Origin: Nymphaea colorata
Lineage: Eukaryota; Streptophyta; Magnoliopsida; Nymphaeales; Nymphaeaceae
Reading direction: 5' to 3'
NCBI RefSeq assembly: GCF_008831285.2
Contig: NC_045147.1
Coordinates: forward strand, 16,966,854-17,030,853
Length of the DNA: 64,000 nt
Under the pieces are notes generated by a model. It ran no database searches, was not told the DNA's origin, and saw nothing but the letters and a program-made list of their open reading frames with translations. The position numbers and the translations under genes were made by a program. Below, in pieces: positions 26,922 to 39,461 of the stretch (position 1 is its first letter; every line of letters starts with the position of its first letter).

Positions 26922-26983
<62 letters not shown>

Positions 26984-27643
26984 AGATATATATATATATA
27001 AAATTTAGAATGCATAATCCAAGTTTTACCTAACCAAGTGGTGGAAATGTGCAACTGCAGTATGACAAAAACCTTACCAGTTACCATTCTGTTTATTTTT
27101 TGACAAAAAGGAATTTTTCTTGAGCCTATGAACTTTGATATATTTTCGGTCATTGATTGTTTGAACTTATAAACTTTGATATATTTTCAGTCATCGGTTG
27201 TTTAATCACCAGACGAGTTGTGTCAAGATCTGACAACCAAAAGTCAATCTCCACTAAGCCAACCTGTTGGATCATGTCTACAGGGTTGAACTTAGATGGG
27301 AATAGAAAACCTATCTCGGTTGCACCTACAAACAATTGTAACAAATGTATATCCATGTAGACTTATAAAACTTGCAAAAACCACCCTCGGTAACAAATGT
27401 ATATCCATGTACACTTATAAAACTTTCAAAAACCACCCTCATGCTTTGATCAATCTAATCACACGGGCTTACAACTTGGCACATGAAAATATTGATTCAA
27501 AACGGGGGATAACAGGTACCACTTTTGACTTGACAAAATTACTTTTGATATGGCAGGTTGTAAGCCATCCTATTAGGTTGATTAGATGGTTCAAACTTCA
27601 AAATGTTTCTCATACTTCACAAGCCCTCATAATTTACCCGTCT

Positions 27644-27677
<34 letters not shown>

Positions 27678-30600
27678 ATATATATATATATATATTCCTT
27701 GTTCCCTATGTTTTATAGGTCAGATCTCTCATGCCTGTGTGACATGATTTTCTTAGCCATACCATTATTGCTTTGGACTGTTGATTTTGAAGAATGACAG
27801 TTAATCTTGTAATCATGAGTATCACAATTATTTTACTCATGATGTCATTGTTTAGGATCGGATTCCAGTGGATGGCGTTGTTGTTGCTGGTAGAAGTTCT
27901 GTTGATGAATCCAGCTTCACTGGAGAGCCTCTTCCAGTTTTGAAATTGCACGGGGTACTTCTTATGTCCTGCACTAATACTTGACATGTTTCCTATTTCT
28001 GGTCATTTCCTTAGTAGCCAAAGGCATACCTAGGTGCCTACCTTTCCAAGGCTGGGCACCTAGTATCCCAGTTGAAAAAAAGTTCTAAATTTTCTTCTCA
28101 TTCTTTTTTCCTTCTACTTTTACCTTTCTTCTTCTCCTCCTCATTCCTCCTCTTTTCTTCTTTCATTTACTGTTATCGGCCTGCCCAGGCCTTGCCTTGG
28201 CCTTTTTTAAGGTCTACCTAGGCCCACCTAGTGCTTTTGACTGCTGAGGTAATTTTGCTTGCTGCCTAAGAAAGTTTGTTGTCTTGTTGTAGAACGAAGT
28301 TAATGCAGGAACTATAAACGTAAATGGAAAACTCACAATTGAAGTAAGAAGACCAGGTGGTGAGTCTCTCATCTCAGATATTGTTCGCCTTGTGACCAAT
28401 GCACAAAATAGACAGGCCCCTGTACAATGCCTTGCAGACAAGGTACTTCGTCTTGCAACCACGCACTCTTATGAGTTAGAAGATTCAACAGCAACATATG
28501 TTGGTTATATAGGTGGCTTTTAAAGGCTGTTGTACATGTAAACCAATAGGAATATATAATCAGAACTGTGCAAAAATAATCAATGCTTTTTTAAAAAAAA
28601 AAATAAAAAAAATCTCAGAGTGACTGTCTCTACTTTTCTTTGTCATGCTTCCCTAATGAAGTATTGACTTCTCATGCTGTGTATGTGCAAACACATGTTG
28701 CTCATTGGTGTATTTAATGATTTAATCACCTTGCATCATACATGTTTCGTTCTAAGTAAATGAAAGACTGGTTTCTGTACAATTAATGCAAACTCTGTCC
28801 TTCTTTCTAAACATACTTTTGTTTTACTTCTCCTCACTGTTAGTTCTAAAATAGATTAGCTAGCAACATTGAGGGTCATATGCATCTTGTTTTATTGTAT
28901 CGTTTCTATCTTTCAGGTTAGTTTCATGTTCTTAATCTTGATTGTATGCCATATAAGCATCGAACTGGTTTGGAACTCAAGGGCAGACAAAGCATGCAGT
29001 TAGAACTCATGTATTTATAACTCAACTTGCAAAAATTTCATGATGTGATGCTATATCCTAAAATTTGCTGATGGTGATATTTTGAAAGTAACATGATATT
29101 TTGCTGTTATTATCAAACTGAGTTGTTTTGCTGATGAAACTATAGAGTTTTGAAACTATTGCTGATATTAGCGACTGTTTATCTGCTTTTTCACTTTTTT
29201 ATATTTATTTGTTGCCTGCTTAGCCCTATCTGTCATTCTTTGTTCCTCGTGTTGCTCCTTTGTTCGATGTGTTGAATTTTTTTCCTTACGTTTAAGCATC
29301 AACTGCCTTTGGTTTTAGGTTGCTGGTGTCTTTACATATGGAGTCATAGCACTTTCAGCCATGACATTTTTGGTCTGGAAAAACTTTGGTTCACAAGTTC
29401 TGCCAGCTGTTATCCAACATGGAGGTCCAGTTTCCTTAGCATTGCAACTCTCCTGCAGCGTTCTGGTATGCTCTTGAAAAGAATTAAGTTTTTCATTTCA
29501 TCATCTATCATACTAGTTGTATAGATGAAGGCTTAACTTATGTAGTTATAATCAACGCTTTTCAACTGCATTTGTTTATTTGGTTAAATCCTTTTTCAGA
29601 AAATCCCTGCTATAGTCTTTTCTCATGCATCATTATAGGTATTCTCTTCTTTACAAGTTTAAATCTGGAATGTCCAACTTAAGATTATGAATTAACCTGA
29701 GAATTTCATTGTCTCTTCCAGTTTGTCAATATTGCTGTTTAGTCTGAAATTATAATGGATACATGGAACGATCTCCTGAGTTAACATTGTATAAATTTGC
29801 TGCAGTTTTCCAGCTATGACTTGAGAGCGTATTAGATGATTTTCTTTTTTCAGGCAGCCACCTTTATCACTTTCCTTGTAGGTGCAAGTTTTAATCCTCA
29901 ACTAGCTGTTCTTGCATTTCTCGCCCTTCTCTTTTCTTCATCAATCATCAGGACCGACTTTGCTACTGTGATATAACTTTTTTCTAGGAGGACTATATAG
30001 TTGATGTTCATACCTTTGGTTGCCAGAACATTCACGTATTTCCTTCATATGCAAACATGGATTGCTGTCCAGCATTGGTGCATACTTTTGGTTTGTCATA
30101 ATACATGCTACTGTATCATGTTAATATGGTAAGTGTTATGTTAAAAAAGAGTTTAGTTGTCTCCATGTTGTAACCTTGTCATTGCGGTTTTTTCCAGGTT
30201 GTTGCCTGTCCATGTGCACTAGGGCTTGCTACACCAACAGCTGTACTGGTAAGCTGTAGAGACTAGGCTACAGAGATGAATGGTTTTATGCTTTCAGGTA
30301 TGATCTGATTTCAGAAGGTGGACTTCTAATTATGTAATACCTTTTTGTACAGGTGGGAACTTCTTTAGGGGCGACCAGGGGAATGCTTATTCGTGGTGGA
30401 GACATCTTGGAGAAATTTGCTTCGGTTGACACAGTCGTATTTGACAAAACTGGGACTCTGACCACTGGGAAGCCTATCGTAACCAAAGTTATCACCATAG
30501 CTTCTGATGAAGCAAATGCTTCAAAGTTGAGTTAAAGAGAAATCTGTCTGATATGAATGATTTTTGTAATTCAAATATTTCAATTTTGGTTTATTCTCAT

Positions 30601-31115
30601 AATTGCTCGACTTTATTTCTGATGCAAATTTTTCTTGTTTCATATGCAATGCTTGGTTCGTTTACCAATGAAGGCTTGACAGTGGTTTGACTTATACACT
30701 CTAAAAGTTTAGTCCTGTATTGAAGATTGTGAGGGATCTTCAAGGACTTATAAAGGGGCTTGTTAAAGTAGTTAGTTGTCCTGGTTTCTAGTTTTCTTCA
30801 AGCTGGAATCGGAACTGCTAGGAGGCGGGTTGGGATCCGTTAGACCAGGAGCTCGAGCCCATGAGTGGGTTGGGTTGCTACATGATTGGTTTACACCCTA
30901 TGTTAGGTGGTTTTCTTTTACATTATTCCTTGCAGCACAGGCTTTCAAGGTTCACAAATGAAATGGTATTACCAATAGAAGGATCTCTTTAAGAGCCATA
31001 AAGCTCACATTGCCATGCTTTTAAGAGTGATCATCCATGGGAACACTCTAGGAATCTTTGAAACAGTAACAACAGATTTTAACCAAGAAGATTTGTTATA
31101 AAAAATGGGGAGATA

Positions 31116-31146
<31 letters not shown>

Positions 31147-34100
31147 GCAAGGAAATGGGTTAGGTGCTATGTAACATGGGTACTCCTCTTAAGGAGGAGT
31201 ATCCGCACGGTACCGGTATGTAATTTTTTGATATATATATGTGTGAATATGTTATTCTGTTTGAAATTTTTTGATATATATATATATATATATATATACC
31301 AGTGTGTGTGTGTGTGTGTACGGCCATACCCCCGCACCCAAGTTTTTTGAAATGGTCCATACCCGTACCCACACTGGTACTCGAACCGTACCCGTACTCA
31401 TGTGACATAGGTTAGGTGTTTACATAGCCTGACAGTCAGATTGGTCGCAAAACATTGAGTCCCAAATGTGTTACTCAAATCAGAGAACACTAGACTCATT
31501 CATTATGCAATCTGACCACATGTATGTTTGTCACTTGCTTAGTAGGAACCATGCCAACAATTGAATGTTGAGATCATTGCTTTTCTTGCTTGAGCAGTAA
31601 AATTTTGACATGTTTCAGTATATTTTGGGATGTTGATTTTTTACTAAATCCTTCTTAAAATTCTGTCGTTGGAAACTCAGTTTTTAGGTCATATCTGTAG
31701 GTCTACAGTTTCCTTGAGCATTTGTTTGTTTATGGAACAGGTCAATTCACACTGAAACTTGGTCTGCACCTATCAGTTGGATTTCTTGTATTGACATGAA
31801 AAAACCTTTACAGAAACCTAAATATCTTTCTTAGCTGCTGTATCTGCTTTTTAGGGCAGGTAAACCATGAGGAAAGTAGTTGCCAAACATGTAATAATGG
31901 AACTCTCTGAAATTCATGTTAATAATATTCTTGCTGTTACAGTGCACACTTGGAACCTAAGGTTCTGGAGTTTGAAATTCTGAGATTAGCTGCTGCAGTT
32001 GAATCAAATTCCAGTCATCCAATTGGAAAAGCTATTGTGAAAGCTGCAGAAGCAGTTGGTTGTACATATGGAAAGGTGACTTTTTCACCTTCACTGCATC
32101 ATGATTCTTATAGTTCCTTTGTGCTATCTTTCAAGCACAGGCCTAAGGCCCTAAGTTTGATGTGCTGCTGCTGCTTGCCTGATATTTACTGTAACTCAGA
32201 CAGGGCACAGTCAAAGCTCATTCTGACGTGGAAAATACCGGCGCACCCAGCTGAATGTGTTTAAGTCTAACTCAGATTGTGATTCTCTTTTTATATTTAG
32301 TTTAGTTTTACCCAAAATTGTCTATTCAAGTTGATTCCCTCTCCCTCTCTCTCTCTGATGTTTGTGGGGATCTGTGCATAAAGGGGCGTCTGTGTGCCTC
32401 AGAGCTATGCAGCCCTACATGCACATACAAAACCCTGACGAGCAACAAAGTCAGGCTGACATTTTCTCACTGATGTAGTCATCTTGGCAGTGGAATTTTG
32501 TGCCCAATAGTCACATACCTATGGTGTCTGTTGTCCAAATTCTTATGCACTTATTATAATTTTTTTCCAACGTTTCTATTTGATCATAAATATTTACTTT
32601 AATTTGAAATGTTTATGGCTAGGCAGCTGATGGTTCTTTTAAGGAGGAACCAGGTTCTGGTGCTATGGCAGTTGTTGAGCATAAAGAAGTATTGGTTGGT
32701 ACGCAAGATTGGCTCTTGAGGTGAGTGTTTCTATGCTTGAAAATGTTTCATCTGGTAAGTGAACCTCATTTGCAGCATTAATTTGCTTGTCTATTTGCTG
32801 TTTGTTGTTGAAAGTTCCCTTGAGGTTGTGTCAAGTTTTTCTGGTTAAGATTTATCGTACATTGCGGTTAACCATTAAGCTTTATAGTACATTGTGGTCT
32901 TCATATAATCACCACAACAAGGTCACTCTGCTAATAAGTGAAGGGGGAAAGGTTGCCAACACAGTTTTCCTTGGAAGAATTAGGTGAACTGTGACTCTTC
33001 TCGGAATAGAAATTAATAGAGGAACGATGGATGAAATCAAATTATGGTATGAAGTTGAGCTTTTTCATAAACTAATGTAGCTTTAGTGCAGTGAAGCATC
33101 TGATCCTTGATAAAGAAGGCAAGGGCAAATCTTGTCATCCTCCTACAGGAAAGCATGAAGAGAACAAGAGATAAGTCAGTGACTTAGTGGCTCTTTCATG
33201 CTTGATTTACCTATTAAAGGAATCAGCTACGATTTGGTTATCTAATATGTACTGATGATTGGGTAGGATATCCTGGTAATGAAAGAAGTTTCTGGCTTTG
33301 CATATTTTTTGTGAGTCATCTTCTTCATGGATAAACACAAAATACTTAATTGGCACAAAAAGGCACACGGGATGTTGGATTTTGATCTCATCCAAGATAT
33401 TTTGAATAAGAAGAGAAGGGGTTGCAATCAAACAGAACTCCCAGCCACCACACGGCGGAACTGTTTATATATATATATAAACATCTACAGGGCTCAGAAA
33501 TACCCTTAAACAACATAAAGAAAGTGTAAAGTGCCATTAGTGAAGGCACAAGGGGTAAAATTGAGGGCAACTAGGTCTGGCTCTCGCTTAAATTTGGATC
33601 CAATCATATATATAACATTTACAGGGCACAGAAATACCCTTAAACAACATGAAGAAAGTGTAAAGTGCCATTACTGAAGGCACAAGTGGTAAAATTGTGG
33701 GCAACTAGGTCTGGCTTTCGCTTAAGTTTGGATCCAATCAAACCAATAACTTCTTTTCACTCTCTCTCAAGTTTTACATAGTTCTGTACCATGGATAATT
33801 TGCCTTTCTAACATCCAAAATCTGTCTTTGGTCGCTTTTCGTTTTGGGAAAGTTTGAAACTTGATCTTCAGTTTTCACAAATTCAAGTTGAACCTCCTTT
33901 TTCTACCTTTTGCTTCCCAAAAATATTGGTCTATCTCAATGTCTTTAGGATGATGTGATGGATAGGGTTGAAAGAAATATTTAATAATGGGTCTGGTGCA
34001 CATGTAGGCTTTAGTATATCTCACATTTGTACATGTCGCGATAGAAGAACCATCTAGAGCACTCTTCAACTTGCCTTTTCTTTTTTTGTGGGGGTGGGGA

Positions 34101-37100
34101 GAATGGTGGGGAGATGGGATTGTGTTAGGAACTTAGGACTTCAAATTGAAGGAGCTCAGAGTCCTGAGGTGCATCTCTTTAGCAAAATTTGGTTTGCTCA
34201 GCCAACTTTAAAAAGTCAAACAAAAATATGAAAAACTAAAAATGTAAAAAATTGTAAAATCATCAAAAGAAGTTTTTTCATATTCTTATAGATTATGGAC
34301 AATTCTTTGTTGGTTGTAAGTTCCTTTTTCCAAGGTTTTCACATGTGATGTATGTTGCTTCCATATTGTATTCGATATGAATCTTGTCTTTGATTAATGT
34401 GCAGTTTCCTAATTATGTCCACAGTATAAAAGTGTATAGATGAGTCAATAATTCAAATTATTGCACACAAAAAAAAAAACCAAACTAGTTACATACAAGA
34501 GAAAGGGGGCAATTTTAGTTAAATAGCACTAACTATAAAAAAGTAAAAAACTACCATATTATTTTTGATGTGCCCCCAGAAAAAGGAGGAAATTTTCGGG
34601 CCACACCAACTTTTCTTACTATTTTTTTACTCATTCTTCTGGAGGCTAAACCTTGTATTATTTCAGTTTTCCATTTTCTCCTTTGTCATCTATATGTTAG
34701 TTTTATGAGTTTTCTTAATTAAAATCAAGCAACCTGCTTCAGCACACACGCTCATGTGCATGCACATCCATAAATTTGCATTGCTGGGGACTGGGGCTAA
34801 CTGAGTCAATATTTAGCCAGCATTTTCGAAAAACTTAAGGCCAGCATGTAGAAAAACGGAAACTATACTTAATGATGGTTCTTAAAGTTGACAAGTGCAT
34901 TAGGAAACCACACTTTTTAAAGCTATGATGTGGCAATATTGATTAATGTGTACCACCAGAAAGTGCTTGCTTGTGAAGTGATGGTATGCATTAATGATAG
35001 TTGCTGCTGAGTGATGACATCCAGTGACTATTACACCATCGTGTCACTTTCTTCTTCCAACTTCTTACCTATTTTACATATTTCTACACTGTAAATTCTG
35101 TTTATCTGGTGTAGTACATAATAAGTCATAACAGAAATTTTGAGGCGACATGGAGACATGTTTATATGTGCACTATGAAGTGGCTTGCATGTGTGACATC
35201 ATAATAAAGGCCAACTCTTTAATGTGTAACAGTTTACTTTAAGTTGGTTTACATTTTGCAGAAATGGAGTTGGGAATTATGCATTTCCTAGAGGAGAAGA
35301 TCCTGAAACCCAGTCTGTGGCTTATGTAGGAGTCAATGGTTTTCTGGTTGGTCTTATTTATGTGGAAGACACAATAAGGGATGATGCTGTTGAGGTGGTT
35401 AAGTCACTCTCAGAGATGGGAATAAGCACCTATATGCTGTCTGGTGATAAGGAGCGTTCAGCTGGGTATGTAGCTTCTATTGTTGGCATTCCAAAAGACA
35501 AGGTAATTGTAGTAACGGCTCTTGAAAGCTTTGGGTTTTTTGCTGTGTCACACAGGTTTGTTGGTTATGCCCATGTACGAGTACCTTTTGGTACACTGGT
35601 GGTACATTTGGATTGGTTTCGGGTCGGAACTGATCCAAACCTTTTTTTTTTCATTTTTTTCTTATGTTTTAACTATATTTCTGTTGGTTTCTTTATGTTT
35701 TATGAGATTATATGTAGGAAATATGAAAGAAACTATTAAAAATTGTCTTCATGATGTGTTGTATACACACACACACACACACATTTTTCTGCCGTACCCC
35801 CATACCAAGATTTTCTAAAATTTTTTTACCAGTACCTGTATCTATGTGAGTTGGGTTTTTTGGGATGCTTATCGACTAGTTGCATAGTACAATTGCTTAT
35901 TTTTTTCTATCATAGTTGAAGACATGAAAGTATTGTTTGCTTGTTGCTGGTGGTGAGATCAAGTAACATCGAGATCATCTCACGGGAAGTGCAAAAGGTG
36001 GTTAGCTAAAAGCTTGATTAAATCCTCTATGGACAAGCTGAAGTTGAGTTTATTTTAGCGTTTTTACGTGTTGGATAAACATTCTAAGAATGAGCTTTGA
36101 TCTTATGATTGCTAATAAGCTTGTTAAGACATGCCAGCTTTCTTTGGTAAAGACTCGTTTTCTAGTAATTCTTGTGTTGGCCTCTTAAACAAGTCATATG
36201 TCATTAAGCTTGTGTGTCCAACTTGGATTGTTTTCTGACCAATGTTTCACATTATAAATCAAATGTTTTTTTCTTGGAGAAGTTCTGGAGAGCAGTCTGT
36301 TTAAATCATATCAGAACCATACACAAGCTGAGCATATCATATACAAATAAGGACTAAGCAGGAGTTCTCAATGTTGTTTGAATGTGCACACTGTATGAAC
36401 ATTTTATGTAGCAGAACCTAGCAAAATAGTTGTCAAATAGTCATACATAGGCCTACTTCAAATCTCGAGCATATGATGGCTGATCTACAGCCCCATATGA
36501 CTTCACTAAAAACAAGTAATATGTTGTTATATGTATCTTTTCTCAATCTTCAGTGAGACAAGCTTCACTTTGCTGTGCGAGTACGAGTCCATACCTCAGG
36601 TTATCCTGTAGCCAAGCTAGGATAGACTTGGGCCATTTTTGTTCTCATGTTATGCTGCTTAAGATTTTTTGTTATTGATTTTTGTTGTCTTAGAAGTGTG
36701 TTATGTATCTGGTAACATGCAAATGACTTGAAACACCTAAGAGGGAGACGATTGCTTGGCAGTTATAATTAGTTTACTAAATCAATAGCTTGTTCTTGTC
36801 AACATTCGTGACTACATCCACTGAAGTGGTTCTTGATTTCCTTTTCTTGTGTTTGCTTTGTTTTCCTTTATTGACTCAATATATGAATTCTGACATAGAT
36901 GTGGTTTAGGTGCTATCAGGAGTCAAACCAGATGGAAAGCTTAGTTTCATTCATAAGCTTCAGAAAGAACGGAAAACAGTAGCTATGGTGGGAGATGGTA
37001 TTAATGATGCTGCTGCTCTTGCATCAGCTAGCGTAGGAGTTGCAATGGGTGGGGGTGTTGGAGTAGCTAGTGAAGCATCGTCTGTGGTCCTCATGGGTGA

Positions 37101-38400
37101 CAAACTCACACAGGTATTTGCATGGTTACTCAAAAAGGAGAAAATTATTTACTAACCACAAAATAAAAGTATGCACGAAAAATAGTTACTGTGCAATCTG
37201 ATTACAGTTGTCTGAAGACAATAAGCATCTAAGACGGCTAGTTTTGTTCGTTGGGCTTGTAATTCTTCCTGAAGTCACATCATGCATACCATTTTTCATC
37301 TCTTGTTTGCCAGCTTTAGAAATGTGGAGCATTGACCTTCCAACTAGTTTCAAGCAGATTATATTATCTCACCTGGATGCACCATAAGGGCACAATGATA
37401 AGATGAAATAAGCTACGTTGATTGACACATAAATTTCATAGCAAAAACTCCAGTCATCATTCAAATTAGGTGTGTGAAATGTTTGCTTGTGTAAGCAGAT
37501 AGCTTTCTTTCCTGCTTTTCTATGCAAACAAGGGGAGCTAAAGCACGGCAATTCTTTTGTCAGTGAATGATGAATTTCGCAAATTGTTTTCATGAATGTT
37601 CTTCCTGCAGTTGCTGGATGCACTGGAGCTTAGCAGGCTAACTATGAAGACTGTCAAGCAGAATCTCTGGTGGGCGTTTGCATATAACATTGTGCGTTCT
37701 AACTTTGCCTCCTTTTCCCATTTGTTTTTTCATGTTCTAGCTTTGGTTGCAATTCACAGGTTTTTTCTTTCTGTGTTAGAAACTTACATGCCTTTGTGGG
37801 GTTGGCTGCAACTTTCTAAAAGATTAAATTGCTTCTTGCTTCTCTTTCTCCTTTTTCAGTATGCAAGGGTAGTGATAGTTTATCAGAAAAGGGAAAAAAG
37901 AATGTTGGTAAAGAAAAAGACGAGAAAATAGGCTTCAGAATGTGGAGCATTCTGACAAAAACTGTTTGAAAAGGTGGAAATGTCACAAAATACCTAGTAG
38001 TTATGATTGACATAAAAGCAGAACCTTAGATACTTTGTAATACCAACTGAAGGTAGAGGAAGTTGAAGGAAATGTTTATCTAGAATAAGTTATGTCTCAG
38101 GTTCACATTCAAGCTACAAAATTTTAGACATTTCTAACTGAAGGGACCATGAAGCATGTTTTACTGATAAAAATAATTCGGTTTCTTTAGCAGAGACATG
38201 AGATATCCAGACAAGAAGTGTATATGTGTATATATATATATGTGTGTGTGTGTGTGTTACTTTGAAAATCCGTTACTAAAAAAGTCACTAAATTGGCATT
38301 AACCATGGTTTATGGTGGCTTTCCCAATGATTTATGGTTTTTTTAGTGACATTTTAAATTTTAGTTATCCAGCTACTATTTGGCATATGACGGAAGTGAC

Positions 38401-38442
<42 letters not shown>

Positions 38443-39461
38443 GAGGATGGGAAGAGGTCACAGAGAATATGATGGTAGGACAATCCCCTCTCTTCCATAT
38501 ATATCAGAAAGTGTTGGACCAGTCCCATTTTGAGACTGATCTGACCAAACTCCCTCTATTTTTGCTGAATTCTGATGGTTTTACACAAATCAAGAGTGTA
38601 GATGTGGTTGGTTGGTAGGCCTTAATTTATACGATTAGAAGGGAAAATTTTGCTAAAACCTAATATACACCCAATGTGTATATTAGATACTTTGAATAGG
38701 CTTAGGCTTTTGGTTCTTTTCATACATAGAGAGAGAGTGTGTACATTCATGTCTCGTTTTCATGAAACTGACCTCATGGTTGTTATTTTCATTATTCAAA
38801 ATCCCAAAATGGTCTAGAACTTCATGGTTTTTCACCGTATAGGTTGGATTTTGTGTGGACGTAAGTGATTCAGTTGACTTTTTTCTGCTTCTGTAATTAA
38901 TTTATGCATCTTAAAGAGGAGTATCATCCTACCAGTACTATCTGACCCTCACACACGCACACAGAGACACGGAGAGAGAGAGAGAGAGAGAGAGAGGTGG
39001 TAAAACCATGAATGGACTACTTTCCTCGTGACCACTGTTTTGGAAATGGTGCTGTGCTTGTCGAACTTACCTCAGTATAAGATATTGTCCCTGGTTCCTG
39101 TCTACATGGCATTGCTTCCGTAATGCTTTCCTGATATCATCTTTACGTGTGGATGACAATTCTCATTTGGTGCTTTACCGAGGCTGTCTGATAGCATTTA
39201 AGAGAATACTGGGTCAATTTTTTGCAGGTTGGCCTTCCAATAGCAGCTGGTTTGTTGCTTCCATTTAATGGCCCGATGCTGACGCCATCCATAGCTGGGG
39301 CTTTGATGGGTCTAAGTTCAGTTTGTGTGATGGCCAATTCATTGCTGCTGCGGATAAAGTACGGTGTAAGGAGGCCCCTCTATAAACCATCTCCCAAGGA
39401 GATGGGCTCTAGCAACCACAAAGGCAATCAGTTGCATAAAACATACTGGAAGAATGCATGA
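19506..39461 (+). CDS. PAA1: Copper-transporting P1B-type ATPase PAA1/HMA6, chloroplast envelope, complete
   Basis: Pumps Cu(I) into the chloroplast for plastocyanin and Cu/Zn-SOD. Exons: 19506-19958, 20411-20464, 21226-21373, 25909-25983, 26176-26456, 26608-26841, 27856-27954, 28293-28442, 29319-29465, 30198-30248, 30353-30525, 31943-32075, 32623-32720, 35262-35502, 36910-37113, 37611-37691, 39228-39461. They total 2856 nt and 951 residues (Arabidopsis 949). Residues 1 to about 130 are a Ser/Arg-rich transit region with a Gly stretch. The HMA domain has GMSCGGC (152-158). Further motifs are TGEP (437-440), CPC (551-553), DKTGT (595-599, phosphorylated Asp595), HP (647-648), GDGIND (807-812), and YN (872-873) plus MxxSS (901-905) in the last membrane segments. 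All copper-pump residues are intact. A single N-terminal HMA and close match to PAA1 argue against PAA2. The donors of exons 5 and 11 are weak. Confidence 0.96.
21374..25908 (+). other. PAA1 intron 3 (4.5 kb), directly after the HMA-domain exons
   Basis: The longest intron of the gene. Reading on from exon 3 gives S-K-H-L and then a stop at 21385-21387. It contains (TA)n near 21873-21885, (TG)n at 22799-22823 and AT-rich tracts. No internal gene was recognised; the open frame at 24253-24543 has no known domain. See the finding on a PCH1-like product. Confidence 0.7.
26926..26980. repeat. (TC)n(TA)n compound microsatellite in PAA1 intron 6
   Basis: About 20 bases of TC followed by over 30 bases of TA. 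A second compound (TC)n(TA)n run lies in the same intron at 27648-27696. Confidence 0.9.
27131..27212. repeat. 41-bp tandem duplication in PAA1 intron 6
   Basis: AACTTTGATATATTTTC is repeated at 27131 and 27172, with few differences across the two 41-bp units. Confidence 0.8.
27339..27442. repeat. 52-bp tandem duplication in PAA1 intron 6
   Basis: TAACAAATGTATATCCATGT begins both units, at 27339 and 27391. The units differ at only a few positions, so the duplication is fairly recent. Confidence 0.88.
27445..27595. mobile_element. Foldback (MITE-like) element in PAA1 intron 6
   Basis: The left arm TTTGATCAATCTAATCA, then GGCTTACAACTTGGCA, matches the inverted right arm TTTGAACCATCTAATCA, then GGCTTACAACCTGCCA. 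The arms enclose an unpaired centre. No target duplication was identified, so it could be a decayed transposon or another kind of inverted repeat. Confidence 0.5.
31167..31410. mobile_element. hAT-like MITE in PAA1 intron 11
   Basis: Terminal inverted repeats CTATGTAACATGGGTAC and (inverted right end) CTATGTCACATGAGTAC match at 15 of 17 positions. A perfect 8-bp duplication GTTAGGTG flanks it at 31159-31166 and 31411-31418, as expected for hAT transposition. The 244-bp interior is mostly (TA)n and (TG)n followed by CCCGCACCCAAGTTTTTTG, with no coding frame. Confidence 0.8.
33473..33740. repeat. 134-bp tandem duplication in PAA1 intron 13
   Basis: Copies at about 33473-33606 and 33607-33740. 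AATACCCTTAAACAACAT occurs in both, exactly 134 bases apart. Both end in TTTGGATCCAATCA. Divergence is a few percent. Confidence 0.9.
35564..35854. mobile_element. Decayed relative of the hAT-like MITE in PAA1 intron 14
   Basis: Contains (AC)n, then GCCGTACCCCCATACCAAG, closely resembling the interior of the element at 31167-31410, and a right part GTACCTGTATCTATGTGAG like its terminus. The imperfect 8-mers GTTTGTTG (35556-35563) and GTTTTTTG (35855-35862) may be the target duplication. The ends are weakly inverted, so the boundaries are uncertain. Confidence 0.4.
38405..38439. repeat. (TA)n microsatellite in PAA1 intron 16
   Basis: About seventeen TA units. (TA)n(TG)n lies nearby at 38221-38258 and (GA)n at 38972-38995 in the same 1.5-kb intron. 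Confidence 0.9.

Noticed and set aside
27445-27595. MicroRNA precursor
   Set aside because: Arms are interrupted and lack a compact 21-nt duplex; a foldback transposon relic explains the symmetry better.
19506-39461. PAA2/HMA8 (thylakoid copper ATPase) identity
   Set aside because: The N-terminus and sequence around GMSCGGC and [17 protein letters not shown] match PAA1 as remembered, though an alignment was not possible here.
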